Below are positions 52,809 through 64,000 of a stretch of 64,000 nucleotides of DNA, piece after piece. This DNA is from Allomyces arbusculus. Its lineage: Eukaryota; Blastocladiomycota; Blastocladiomycetes; Blastocladiales; Blastocladiaceae. Positions within the stretch are counted from its first letter, which is position 1; every line of letters starts with the position of its first letter. Both the position numbers and the translations under genes were made by a program. The notes under the pieces are model-generated. The model was not told the DNA's origin, ran no database searches, and was given only the letters and a program-made list of their open reading frames with translations. The stretch is from the NCBI GenBank assembly GCA_027604705.1, contig JADHYV010000066.1:38289-102288 (forward strand), written 5' to 3'.

Positions 52809-55800
52809 ATGGCCGACTTCCCGCCAACCCGCGGATCCAGCCGCTCATCGGGCCCGGACCCGCCATACGCGCAACAGCCGCAGCAGCAACAACTGCCACC
52901 GCCACGCACGCGCGTGCTCTCGAACCCGCCGCGACGTCCGCCCGTCTCGGAACCGCCGCAGTACCCCGTCGTGCCCTCGTCAGCGGCGGCCAATGACGCC
53001 GGCACCCCGCCCCCACCGCGCGCTGCGAGCAGGGACAATCCCGCCAATGAGTGGCCGCTCGCGACCATGGTTGCCGCGAAGAAATTCGTCCCGGGCGCAA
53101 CTGCCGACGCGACGCTCGCTGCCGACCCGTACGGCGGCAGCAGTAGGAGCGCAGGGGGTCCGCCGTGGCCCGTGGACCAGGACTGCGCACCGGCGCAGCA
53201 GTATCCGCCGCAGCATCCGCAATCCACGCCTCCGCATTCCGAGCACCCGACGCTGGTCCCGAGCGTGACGGCGCTCCTGCACTCGTACGTCGGCGAGCAT
53301 GTGGGTCCACCCCCCAACACGCGGTTCCACCGCGTCGACGCCTGGCGACGCGCCGTGCAACTGATTGCGACGATCGCGATCATTGGCGGGTCGTCGTTTT
53401 TTGTAAGCCTTCTCGTGTGTGTGCTCGCGTCAATCGGGTACGCGACGTTCAAAGTGAACGTTGGCGACCTGGCCGCTTTGATCGTGTTCGGGTTCACGGC
53501 CTACGCGTACTGCATGGTCGCCATGTGCCGCACAGCCCTCCGCACGGCCGCGCGAATTATCGTGTGGGTTTGGGCCAATACGACGGGTGTGCCTGGCGGG
53601 AGCGACAACGGCGAGTGTGTGGACAACGCCGACACGGAACGGACGGCGCGCGCGCGGCTGCTGGCGGCCGTGCAGCCGAAAAAGCTCGCGTTCGATTACC
53701 CGACGCTGGTCTTTTTTGTGACGGTGCCCGGCCGCGTGGCCGGTGCGGTGCGCGACTCGATGGTGGATGCGCTCGTCGATTGTTTTTACCCGCGCAACGG
53801 CAAGCGGCAGCAGAAGCGCCTGCAGCGCCGCGCAACGCGTCGTGGGGCCGCGAGTGCCGACGCTGAGGACTTAGAGCGGGATCGCCGCGACTTGCATGCC
53901 AAGGTCAGTCGGTACCTATCGATTGCTGCGGCCGTAGCCGTGTTTGTGGTCCCATGCATGGCGGTTGCGGTGCTCTATGGGTACTACGCCATCGTGTCGA
54001 TTCTCGCAGTCGCGTTCGTTGGGAGTACGTTTGCGCCTTGGTGCTCGAGTCGAGAATGGGCGCGTCGTTGGCTGACGCAGATGTCTTCCATCCAATGTAG
54101 TTGCAGCGTGCATGGTCATTGCCGTGAACGCGTTGAATCGCATGTTCCGCACGCTTCGGTTCACCATGATTTTGTGGAAGAATCTGATTTCTCCGGAGCG
54201 TCGCCGCGCCATGTATGTTGCGAGTGTCGGGCAGGTGCGTCTTTCCCTCCCTGAACCGCTGCTGATTACGGTCCCCGAGAAGTCGAGCTGACGACAAATG
54301 CTTGCACACTCAATAGGACAGTCGCATCAACATTCTCGACTCGTTGACCGAGCAGGCCTTGAAGATTTCGACGTTCGTCCTGATGATTGGCATAGTGTTT
54401 GTCACCAATGTGCGTCTATATTGGCGAATTTCATACGGCTTTGCGGTGTCAACTCAACGATTCTACGCGCTGTAGAGCCGCACTACGCTCTTGATCTCCC
54501 TCGGCGGCGTCATCGCCGTCCTCGCCATCTTCCGCCTGCGCTCCATCTTGTGCTGCTGCTTCTACCGGTCGCGCCAGCGCAAGCACGCGCCCCACAAGCC
54601 GCCACCGGTGCTCGACCACGACGGCCACGCCCCGGTGGACGACGGCGACATCGACGATCCGGAAGAATCGAGCTACTACACTGGCGCGGGCACTCGCGTG
54701 CCCATCATCGTCTTCACGGCGCGACTCGTTTGCTGCGTGGTCGGTTTGACGGCGCTGGCGCTGACCGACTTCGCCGACGTGCAAACGTCAGCCACCAACG
54801 GCCCGGGCCTGACGAGTACGCTGGCCGACTTGTTCAAGCAGCAAGTCAAGCCGGGCGGGGTGCCCGTGAGCCGGCCGAAATTGTTTGGGTACCTCGGCGC
54901 GTTTGTTACGTGCTACCTCGCACACGATATTGCCCTGTTCGTCACCAAGATTCCGGCGCGTGCGGCCGCGCTTGTGGTCATGCTGTCGTATGCCGGCAAG
55001 GTCACATTCTCGGCACTGATCGTCAACCAGTACATTGGCCTGCTTTCGAGCGCGGTCGTGATGCTCACGTACCTGTCGTTCGACCTGCGCGACGGCCGCG
55101 CGCAATGGACGGCACGCGGGTTCAAGCGGCGGTCGCACTCGCAACGGCGCGCGCGGATCAACGCCATGCTCACGGTCGCCCTCCTCCTCGGCGGGATCCT
55201 GCTCTCGACGATCGTTGGGTTCCTCGTCGGATCAACCCAATCGCGCACATCTACGGCCGGAATCGACCCGACGTTTACACCCACGACCATGCCGTACCCC
55301 TACTGCACGGCGAAACCCTACGCGTCGCGGTTCCGTCTGGTCGACATGGTCACGCTCGCGGGCGCCGCGTACAAGCCGACGGTCGCTGCGGCCACGGCGT
55401 TTATCAAGACCAATAGCGCGCTGGCCGACGTGACGGTGGCGTTTGACAATGTCGACGATCCCAAGGGCGTGCGGTTCTGGGAGTTTCAGTTTACCAAGTC
55501 TCCGGGCGTCTCGGTCGTGGCCATCCGTGGCACATCGTCCATGGAGGACGTCCTGCAAGACCTGCACCTGTTCTCGACCCCGCTGGTCCTCCAAGCGTCG
55601 TCGTACTTTGGCACGCTAGTGAGTCTGTGGCCGCGGACCGTCGTCGCGCAAGTCGTGCACTGGGTCGCGCGGTACGTGGCGTTTTCAAATTTCGTGTACT
55701 CGCAGGAAGTCGAGGCGCGTACGGCGCGGCTCGTCGGACAGGATGTGAATATCACGACGACGGGAGTTGGGGGGAATACGACGATGACGACTGTTCAACG

Positions 55801-56192
55801 GCAAGTGGTGCTTGTCGGGCATAGTCTGGGCGGGGCCGTCGCGCAGGTGATTGGGTCGCGGCTCGGCGTGCCGGCGCTCGGCGTCTCGTCGCCCGGACTC
55901 GGGTTCTCGTACTTGAATTTTGGGACGACGCTCGAGAAGTTGACCGAGTGGGGGACGAATATCGTGCCGTTTTCTGATCCGGGTACGTTGCAAGCTTCAT
56001 TGTCCACCGGATTTCTCGTAACTGACGCGTTCCCTCCGCTTTGTAGTGCCCATGTGCGACGAACAGGTGAGCACGGTCGTTCACCTCCCGTGCTACCAAT
56101 CGGTCCCGTCCAACTGCCACAAGTGGAGGTCGACGCTGCGCACCTTGATCGACCTGTGCTCGGGCGTCGACCCGGCCGGGAACGCGACCTAG
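52809..56192 (+). CDS. Polytopic membrane lipase, class 3 (diacylglycerol-lipase-like)
   Basis: Five exons: 52809-54024, 54101-54234, 54317-54409, 54476-55982 and 56047-56192; 1031 residues. The first 170 residues are Pro/Gln-rich and presumably cytosolic. About ten hydrophobic spans follow, for example VQLIATIAIIGGSSFFVSLL, YLSIAAAVAVFVVPCMAVAV, LLISLGGVIAVLAIF, LFGYLGAFVTCYLAHDIALF and INAMLTVALLLGGILL. After the last span comes an alpha/beta-hydrolase domain (about 765-1031) with the nucleophile elbow VLVGHSLGGAVAQ (Ser about 928) and the strand FSDP before the likely catalytic Asp. The C-terminal part is Cys-containing (MCDEQV, LPCYQS, NCHKW), suggesting a luminal or extracellular lipase face. 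It probably hydrolyses acylglycerols. The combination of many spans with a C-terminal lipase is unlike ordinary secreted class 3 lipases. The start is the first ATG of a long open frame. Confidence 0.85.
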
Positions 56193-56873
56193 TCGGCGAC
56201 GCAGGGCTTCTTCTAGCGCGCCTTGGCCGCGTGGGGCCCACCGCTCCTCTCTCTTCCTGTTATTGTTTTGGTTTGCTCCTTCCTGTCCCCTCTTTTTTGT
56301 GTCTAGAGCTACCCGTTTTGCGTTGATCCATCACAGTTTTGTCGGCCCTCGGCCAGAAGACTTTTTTTTCTTTCTTGTCGAAATAGACCAGCATATTTGC
56401 AAACTTGCTGTTGTTTGTCACCACAGGGGAACGACGACACGTCCTCTTCTCGGACTGAGCAACTCACCGACCGGCTCGCACAGGCAAAAGGGGTCGCGTG
56501 GAGAAGCATTATATACACGTAGCGCCATTCAATCGCGCATCACGAGCTCACTTGGACGCGCACGCACAGATACAAACAAAATGCGATGCAATGAAGGTGG
56601 GGAAGGGGGATGGGATCGGTCACGCCCGCGCCAGCCAGCCGGCCGGCCACCGTGGTAAAAACAACATCGAGCACCGAATCGATGTGCAAGAAGGGGGTGG
56701 GTGAATGAAATGGGTGGAACGGGGTGGGTGATGAAGCGTGCGCCATGCTGAAACAAAAAGAAAAAAGGGGTAGATAATGAGGGAGGAGGGAACTTTTGCC
56801 GCCAAAGAGGGGGTCTATACCAACAAGGAGAAAACGACAAAGGGAAAAGCGAAGCAAACGCGAGCAAGCCGGT
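56193..56873. other. Convergent 3' regions of the lipase and the RasGEF
   Basis: About 680 nt with T-rich (56230-56400) and then GA/GT-rich sequence (56590-56800) between two convergent stop codons. No gene recognised. Confidence 0.5.
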
Positions 56874-59800
56874 TTACGGCTTGACGCGCTCGCACGCGTG
56901 CGACATGTCGCTGATTTCCGCGGGCGTCGCGACCCACAGGTACACGCAGTTCGCGTAGACGGTCACATCAATCGGCGCGTGCTGCGCCTGTGCCGGCGCC
57001 GGCCGTTTCTGGAACTGCCGGAACGCGTCAATGATCCCGGCCAGTTGCCGGAACTTGGTCCAGTTGATCAACGGTAATGCGACGGTCCCAACCGCATCGC
57101 TCGGGACCACGGCATTCACCGTGGCCACGACCGCGGGGGTCGCGCGGTTCAACTCGACATCGTGCACGAACAGGTACGTGAACGGGATCCCCGGCGTGCC
57201 CGACTCGAGCGCCTTGGCCATGGCCTGGCGCAACGGGTGGAAGTTGCCCGTGACTTGCGTGAGGGCCAGCAAGTCCTTGAACGCCTTCTTGTCGGCACTG
57301 CTGACCTTGGCCCACGTCTTGCGCAGCCGCTCGATCGCCGGGTTCTGCAAACTGGCCATGATCGCATATAGCGTCGCGAAATTGTGCCGTGCCGCACACT
57401 TGGCGGCAAGCTGGATGAGCCGCTCCATGACCTTGACGCGGTCGCCGACGTGCGTGTGCGCACAGACTTCGCGCATCGCCCAGAGCGTCATCGTGTTGAA
57501 TCGGTCGGTGAGCGCGCGGAGCGGCGCGGATTCGGCACTGCCGGCCTTGTGCGCGAGCAGGTCGTGCCACGGGACGCCGAGGAAGTAGAGTTCTTCGATC
57601 ACCGTGAAATGGTCGGCGATCGCGTCCAGCTTGAGCTCCAACAGGAACGACCGGGACGTGCACAGGCGCGCGGCCAAGGCCCGCGGGATCCGGGACCCCG
57701 GTGCGGCCGATGCGGCCGATGCGGCGAGTGCCGCCGCGGCCGCGGACGCGTCGAAATCAGCCACGTGGTCGCCGAGCTCGTCGCCGTCGTCGTGGTCGTC
57801 CGACGAGAACCCGGAATCGACCGACCCGGCAGACATGGGTCGCGCCGACGCCGCGTTCCGCAGCCCCAAGGCGACAACGCTCGCGACCGCGGCCATCGAC
57901 CCCGTCGACCCGGTGCGCACGAGCGCCGAATCCCGTGGCGCGGTCCCACCCGTTGCCGGGCCGGTCCCACTTGCGCGACGGCTACTCGCAGCGCTCGCGT
58001 TCGCCGACGCGGACGTGCGTTTAGTCGCGGCGTCGGCGGCCACGGCGGCGCGAATCGGTGCGTAGACGTGCGGGAACTGCTGTTCGAGCAGGTGCCGGTG
58101 GCGCCAGGCCGAGAAATCTTCGCCGGGCGCGGCGTTGGCCGCGTAGGACGGCAGCATTTCGCGGTGGTAGGCGTGTTCTTCGTCTTCGAGCAGTTTCGCG
58201 AGATTGGCCACGATCCGTGCCGAGTCAGACGCCGGGTGGTCCTTGACGGCCGGGTGCGCCTCGAGCGACGTGATGAACGCGCGCAAGTGCCGGTGCATGT
58301 CGGCCGAGGGCGCGAAATCGTGCAGATAGAAGTTGGTGATCCTATACCGTTGGTGAGAGGGTGAGTGTCATGAAATCATTGCGCGTGCAGGAAGAGCGAG
58401 AGGAGAGACGTACCAGAGCTTGAGAATCACAAAGATGCGCATGCGAAACTCGGCCATTTTCTTCTCGGTGTAGACCGGGTGTGATGCGAGCGTCCACTGA
58501 AACCGCAGCATCAACAGGCGCAGGAGTTGCACGGGTGTCATAAACTCGCGGTAGACGAGCAAGAACTCGTGGCCAAACTGGTAGTCGAGCGTGCTCGTCA
58601 CCAGCTCCACCAAGTGCAGCGTCGTGACTGCTGCCAACCGGCCGTCCGCATCAACGTGCACGTGCGCGCGCGCTGTCCGGCGGTGCGCGCGGTGCGCCGG
58701 TGTCGGAATCAGCGGCAGGCCTGAAGTCTCATCGAGATCAAAGATGCGAATGTCCGTCCAGAAGGCGTGATCCGCGGGCGGGAGCCCAAATTCGCCCTCT
58801 TGCGCTGGTGCGGGTGCGGGAGCAACAGGTGCATGTGCGGCAGTGGTTCTTGCCTCGACGGGCGAGACGCGCGCCGACGGCGAGAGCACGCGGTCTTCGG
58901 CAGTCGAGTCGTCAACAACACACATTTCAATCCCAAACTCGTCCTGCGCGCCGTGCACGACGAGGGGCGAGGGCGCGCGCGCCGGCGGGTTGGTTGGGAC
59001 CGACAGATGCGCGTCATCGTGCTCGTTGATCGCAAGCGCATACAAATCGTCTGCGAGCAAGTGCGTGTCGTCGTACGAACTGACCGACGACTTGTGCGAC
59101 GAGGCCGTGGCAGCGACCGAATCTGGGTACATGGCGGCCGTTGCCTGCATGTAGAGGTGGGCGCCCGCGGCGGATGCGGGCTCGAGTGACGAGAAGGACG
59201 ACGCGCGCGTGCGCACGCTCGCGGCCGTATCGTCGCGCACGGTGAAGGACGTGAACGAGGCGTCGTCGTCGTCATCGCTTGCGTCGCTCTGGTACCGCGC
59301 GCGCACGGGCATCATCGAGGGGGGCAGGTCGCGCGCGGCCGAGTTGCTGCGCGTTCGTGCACTGGCAGCACTGTGCGGCGGCTTGAGCAGGTCGAGTGAC
59401 TGCGCGGCACGGTCCTTGGCCGCGGCAATCTTGCGCATCTGCGACTTCCACCACGGCGCCGCGGCGGTGCGGGCAGAGCTGGTGCCGGAACCAGAACTGC
59501 TGCCATTGCTGGACCGGCCACCGACGGGCGTCGTGGGCGTGCTCGAGGACGTGACGGGTGTGGCCGAAAGGGACGAGACGGCAACGGGCGGCGGCAGGCG
59601 CTTGACGGCGCGCGGATCGGGCGCCGAGTAGTGCGAGGTGAGCGGCGGCGGCAGCGGCGTCTGCAGGGCTGGCAAGCTCGGTGCGGGCCGCGCAAGGAGC
59701 AGCGGGCCGAGCGGGTTGGCGTGCGCGGCCAAGGGAGCAACAATGACTGGGGCAAGCGCGTGCAGTTGGTGTCGCTGGGCGTCTTGCAGGTCGCTGGTCG

Positions 59801-59897
59801 CGACGGGCAGCAGCTGCACGTCGCGCGGCAGCAGCGGCGTGAGCGACCCAGCGGGCTTTTGTGCGTTCGTGCGCGACGAGGGCGACGGGGGCGACAT
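56874..59897 (-). CDS. Ras guanine-nucleotide exchange factor (RasGEF_N plus RasGEF)
   Basis: Two exons, 59897-58414 and 58341-56874, encode 983 residues. The N-terminal 410 residues are Ser/Pro/Ala-rich and disordered-looking, with one basic motif WWKSQMRKIAAAKDRAAQSL. RasGEF_N follows (about 435-560): LVTSTLDYQFGHEFLLVYREF, PVQLLRLLMLRFQWT, and RMRIFVILKLW, with the intron just after LKLW. The catalytic CDC25-homology domain is about 690-970: FTVIEELYFLGVPWHDLL, DRFNTMTLWAMREV, VMERLIQLAAKCAARHNFATLYAIMASLQNPAIERLRKTW, and GIPFTYLFVHDVEL. It should load Ras or Rap with GTP at a membrane. No SH3 domain is seen, unlike yeast Cdc25. An Ala/Asp/Ser-rich insertion (about 610-700) separates the two domains. 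A further in-frame ATG at 60146 would add 83 Arg/Pro-rich residues; the ATG at 59897 is preferred. Confidence 0.92.
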
Positions 59898-62160
59898 GGT
59901 ACTGCGAGGAGAGAGAGAGTCAGGCCGACTTCGGCGGCAACGGATTGGGCGTCTAGATATTGGTCGATCGGGTCGGCGGCGGGCCGCTGGGGCAAAGCGC
60001 GCAGGCGGGGAAGGCGGCTGCGGGGCGGGCGGGCGGACGGACGGGCGGCGGCGGCGGCGACGGCGAGGTAGGGCGCGGGAAGAGTGATCGGGGAGCGGAG
60101 GGGAGAGAGAGAGAGCGCGCGGTGAAGGAGCGCGCGGTTGGTTCATGGCAGAGGGCGACGCGGTCAGTCGCCGTGGTGGTCGGTGGTTTTGTCGCCAGAG
60201 CGCGATCACAAACGCAAAACCGAAAAAGTGGAGCCCGCTCGCTTCCCCCACGGCAAAGTCCACCAACCCAACCCAACCCAACCAACCCAATACAGGGACG
60301 CGAACTTTGATGCGACGCCACCTCCCGACTCATGCGCTCCCTCCCTTCCGCATACAGGCGCCCAAGGGCCCTCGTCGGCACCACGTCCCTGGACGTGACC
60401 GGCCCGAGGGGCAGAGGCTGCGCAGCCCTTGCGGACCCTCGACGACGGCGCCTTGACCCTGCCTGTGTCTCGCCGGCCCACCAGTGGCTCGGCCGAACAC
60501 GCGCCCAAAGCTTATTCAATGAAATCCAATGATCCACGTCCTTCTTTCCCCTTCCTCTCTCCACTTCTCCCCCCAGTCCCCTCTTCGTCCACAAGCAAGT
60601 TGCGTCGGTCACGTTTTGATCCATTGTGAGTGATCGCCCATCTGATTGACCAGCCAGGTTTCCCCATCACCCTCCATGCTCCCGTCCCCCTGTTCGTCAG
60701 GAAACAGTGTTCCACTGGCTTGATCCGCAGTCGCCACGTCGCCATGGACATCCGGGCCAATTATGGACCAAAGGACGCATCCAAGACGCGTCACTGTTCG
60801 TGCAAAATTCATCATCAAACACGTCTCTGACTTCAACCAAAAGAACCAAAGGCTGCAGCGATGCACGCTTGATTTACCGCGCGCGCAAGTCAGGCACGAG
60901 CGTTGCTGTCGCGCAACTCTCGCAGGGATCCGATTTACCGCAGCACGCGCCCGCCGTCGTTCCCGCGCGGGTCCGCGGTAAATAACGGTTGTCGGTGATG
61001 CGCGTCGGTGGGCGTCTGGCGGCTGGGTGCGCAGGATGTGCAGCTGCACCACCAACCGCGCGCGTATTTCACCACACGCAACCACGTCAACGCAAACCGG
61101 CATTCCCCGTATCCACGACCGCTACCGATCAGAGCGGTACCAGTTGGCAACGGCGCAGACGCGGAAAGGAACATCGTTCGACGTCAAAACATATTGGGCG
61201 ACGCGTCAAATTAGTATCTGAGTGATATACAGAATGGACGTAACGGTCAGTCACCTCACGACGGGTACGGATCGACTGGTCACGGCCCATTTCGTTTTGT
61301 AATTATGGATGTTAACACGGCCGCACGACTCGCCGTGATCCACCGTGACTAGGAGTGACAGCGGGAGTGGCAGCGGGTGGTGGCGGCGGGTGTCAAAAGC
61401 AGATGCATGCGAGGGACAAGGGTCAAACAATGTGGAAGCGTCTGGCGCCTGCCCAAGCACCGCTGTTCTCGAAGTTGCCACCGAGGGCCGTTGCTTGGCT
61501 CGCAAAATGAAATGAAATGATTGCAACTGTAGCCAGCTCTTGCTGGCCCAAGGGGCACGCGCACGCGGTTGGGCATCTCAAAAGGAATTACCAACAGGTT
61601 GGACGCGGGTTCGTCAAGGAAACCCGCCAGAGGAGGGCATATGGCACGGATCACACTCCTCGCGTCGGGTCAATTACTGGACGTGAGGTCGTTTGCCATC
61701 ATCGGCTCCACCCTCTACTGCAGCAAGGGGATCAGAAGTGGCCTCAGCGCGCAATCAGTCAAGTGCCGCTGCCCAAGTTGGCCACACCACAGCGCGATGC
61801 GACCCGGGGCCTTGAATCACTCATGTCACGCATGCTTCGCGTGAGAACGAGAGGGACGGTCATGATCATGCGAGTCGAGGCGGGGGATCCGCGCGTGCTG
61901 CCAAGGTGGCGCGGCCAAGGCGGTTCAGCCGGCAAAAAAAAGAGCAGCATTCGATCTGGACTGACATCCGGGGCAAGCACTGATCGCAGCATGTCGGCAG
62001 CGTGCGTGTGTCGGTCGCGGGGCGGGTGTTGGCCGCGGGGCGGGGGTGCCTTGGTACCAGTTTGTGCAGGTCGCTTGCGCGTTGCAATCGTGATCAGTCC
62101 TCGCTTTGTCATGTCAATTCATCGACACAGCTGATGGCGCGCCGAGCGTGTGGAGGAGGG

Positions 62161-62178
62161 AGAGAGAGAGAGAGAGAG
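62161..62178 (+). repeat. (AG)9 microsatellite
   Basis: Nine uninterrupted AG units in a purine-rich context. Shorter GA-runs occur at about 46760 and 59905-59915. Confidence 0.85.
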
Positions 62179-62613
62179 CCCAAGCGCACGCAAGTCGGTG
62201 CGCACCGTTGAACACGGCGTGTGGCGCGATACGGCCGTCGCCTTTCTCCCCAACATCCCATGGCGCGCGTTGCAATAGTCGCGCGAGCAACGTTGACCCT
62301 CACAGTCCCCGTCAAAAACTAGAGGGATCAAGGCACAGAACGTATCACTTTGACCCCCGACTTCTCCAATGCGATTCGTGCCTCGATCCGCTGCGCCGCA
62401 TGTGTCTTTCGTTCTCCACCCACCCGCGCCGCGCAGCGGGTCTGACGCTGCATGTGCCCACATCTCCACCCGGTCCGGCCCGCATTGCATGTCGTGGCGC
62501 GACGCATCAGGAGACCCGTATGGGCCACAATCGACGCTGAATGGTGCGCCATCGCCGCAGTCTTGGCAATGGCAGCGCTGTGCAGGACGGCGGCGGCGGC
62601 AGCGGCGGCAGTC

Positions 62614-62659
62614 CACGACGGTGGCAGCGCACGACGGTGGCAGTGCACGACAGTGGCAG
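62614..62659 (+). repeat. Three 16-bp tandem units
   Basis: CACGACGGTGGCAGCG, CACGACGGTGGCAGTG and CACGACAGTGGCAG follow head to tail, next to GGC and CAG runs. On the minus strand they read as repeated CTGCCACCGTCGTG. No conserved protein frame is evident. Confidence 0.75.
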
Positions 62660-63696
62660 CAGCAGCGTCTCGAAACATGGCTTTGGCAGAGGTGGTTGGT
62701 TGGTGTCCCAGGTCCGCGGGAAAATTGGTACGACGTTGCCGTTAGGTCCAATTATTGGCAACCGACCCACGTTTTATTGGCATTCATGAGCGTCGGTCGG
62801 GTCGGCGTCAACGGTGCAAGCAATGGCGACACGGCCGTGGCGGTCGCCGCCGGCGCATCGGGGCGGGCGCGACCCGGCGCGCTGGGCCCGCTTGCTCGTG
62901 GGGTGGATAGTGTTCAAATTCGTTGATCTCTTCTGCGTCGCGTTGATGAGGGCAAGACAGTGCAGCAGGACTGTTCATTTCTGGTTGAGCGCAAGCTGCA
63001 TGGCGACCGGCGCCGCGAGGAGGAAGATTTGGCAAGGACGGCGATTTTGGGGTGATCGAGCGTCGCTCGGTTGACGACGGCAGGAGGTGCGAACACAGGC
63101 CGAGCTGGACGCGGACACGGAGGCGCCGGCGGTGTGGCTTGCGGTGGGAACGAGGTGGCGTGCCAGTGCCCGTCCTGAAAAGGGAAGCCTGCTGTGGCAG
63201 TTTTCAGGCGGGCACGCCGCCCAGGTGCACGCAATCGCGCGTCTGTGCTCGTTGGAACTGCCGCAACGCTGAGCGCTGGAACAACCACGTCAAGGTCACC
63301 ACGACCGCCCGCTGCAACACCAGTCACCACCACTGTCCACCCCCGCAGCAGCGAGAAGAGGAAGCGCAAAGGCGCGAGAGAGAACCTGGGCGCGGCCACC
63401 GCCGACTGCTGCCTATCGCGCCACTGCAACCGGCAAAAAGTGGTGGTGCGCCGTGCAGGCTGCCTGTGGAACCGGGCAACAGCAGGCCGCGCAGGCCGGC
63501 CGGCCGGCCGACGCGCTTTGACGAAGGAGAGCGAAAACGCGCACAACCATCTCCGAAGAAGAAGGCAGAAACACATGCCATGCGGCGGCTTTCAGGCGAT
63601 TTTGCACAACAGGCCGGCGCACGCAGCGCAGCGCAACGCTGGCCAGCCAAGACGGCACCACCACGCCGGCTCGCTGGCTGCGCTCCACCGCGCCGG

Positions 63697-63703
63697 TATA
63701 AAA
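63697..63703 (+). promoter_or_regulatory. TATA box of a gene starting beyond the right edge
   Basis: TATAAAA in GCCGGTATAAAACCG is followed by CT-rich sequence (CATTCATTCTCTCTCTCCC) like a 5' UTR. The context resembles the TATA boxes at 203 and 37770. No start codon with a long frame is present before the window ends, so any gene would continue outside, or be interrupted by the homopolymer block at 63891. Confidence 0.45.
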
Positions 63704-63890
63704 CCGTGTGCACCCCCGCACCCTCGGCCCCCGCTCCCAACCATTCATTCTCTCTCTCCCTCGCTCGAGTCGCTCTCTTCACGCTCACGAGCTCCAGGAT
63801 CTCTCCGCTCCGCGACGCAGCTGCAGGTGTGGACCGCCTTCTCCACTCCTCCCACGCGCGCTTTCGTCGCGCTCGAGTCGCGCGTTTCGC

Positions 63891-63919
63891 GGGGGGGGGG
63901 GGGGGGCCCCCCCCCCCCC
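63891..63919. other. G16-C13 homopolymer block, possible assembly join
   Basis: Sixteen G followed directly by thirteen C form a near-perfect palindrome. Such a block is very hard to sequence through and is a common sign of a mis-join, reverse-complement artefact or filled gap. Confidence 0.7.
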
Positions 63920-64000
63920 ACACCAGGGCCGATGAGATGATGAGGAACGAGGAACGGTATGGAAAGTGGGGTCGCATACCGATCGCACGCAAAGCACCCT

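Larger units (their letters stand above)
59898..63696. other. About 3.8 kb without a recognisable gene
   Basis: The first 300-400 nt, very GC/purine-rich, are probably the RasGEF promoter and 5' UTR. From about 60500 to 62350 the sequence is less GC-rich and mixed. Near 60933 and 60973, ATTTACCGC and GCGGTAAAT form a short inverted repeat. A frame at 61517-62134 (+) contains ESLMSRMLRVRTR, which resembles the end of a kinase domain but has no other support. No splice model gives a known protein. Some of this may be decayed genes or a non-coding RNA region. Confidence 0.4.

Noticed and set aside
60144-60146. Upstream in-frame ATG for the RasGEF
   Set aside because: It would add 83 residues that are almost only Arg, Pro and Ser, typical of translated GC-rich 5' UTR in this window. 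The ATG at 59897 is kept, although this is not proven.
61517-61850. Kinase-like ESLMSRMLRVRTR
   Set aside because: It is a single short resemblance to the end of a kinase domain. No HRD, DFG or glycine-loop motif is found within 1.5 kb on that strand.

Overview
This is a GC-rich nuclear fungal window. The genes are intron-bearing, with mostly short GT-AG introns of about 42-190 nt and a few of 500-560 nt, and donors are often GTACGT, GTACGC or GTGCGT. A full-length fungal-type ergothioneine synthase (Egt1), an aspartate-semialdehyde dehydrogenase, a KIN4-type kinase, an eIF2D/Tma64 and a multi-membrane-span lipase all point to Fungi. The high GC and very Pro/Ala/Ser/Thr-rich tails would suit a zoosporic lineage such as Blastocladiomycota, but the sequence does not settle the phylum. 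No CRISPR array, rRNA, convincing tRNA or intact transposon was seen. All exon models were built by hand: each joins recognisable protein segments in frame, and total coding lengths divide by three.

Layout, 0-18 kb: a secreted repeat-rich wall-type protein (392-2532, +); a PAP2 lipid phosphatase (3649-4989, -); a CDC25-type mitotic phosphatase (6410-9013, +); a kelch-repeat protein with one membrane span (10047-12131, +); a second secreted wall-type protein with an acidic Cys module (12439-14154, -); a gene-poor stretch with a hairpin and decayed coding sequence; a cyclin (15712-17947, -).

Layout, 18-37 kb: a gene-poor stretch; translation factor eIF2D (20579-22823, -), whose first exon is only 9 nt; a tail-anchored Ser-rich protein of unknown function (24214-25626, -); ribosomal protein eS4 (26008-27473, -), whose first exon is just the ATG; an unknown Ser/Pro-rich protein (27807-29696, +); a broken F-box-like gene and a broken cyclin copy (30.1-32.3 kb); a KIN4-like kinase (32756-36581, -).

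Layout, 37-64 kb: egt1 (37838-40535, +); CTP:phosphoethanolamine cytidylyltransferase (42221-43540, +); HOM2-type dehydrogenase (43899-45098, +); a tandem pair of small TMEM254/DUF4499-like membrane proteins (45285-46622, -); ribosomal protein uS8 (47726-48191, +); ubiquitin-activating enzyme E1 (48651-52053, +); a lipase with about ten membrane spans (52809-56192, +); a Ras guanine-nucleotide exchange factor (56874-59897, -); then about 4 kb without a recognisable gene, ending in a TATA box and a G/C homopolymer block at the window edge.

Most genes are housekeeping and act independently. Three themes recur. The first is cell-cycle and signalling control (CDC25, cyclin, decayed cyclin and F-box copies, KIN4-like kinase, RasGEF, E1). 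The second is phospholipid metabolism (PAP2, CDP-ethanolamine synthesis, lipase). The third, and most novel looking, is a pair of secreted wall-type proteins that share a conserved core but carry oppositely charged cysteine modules.
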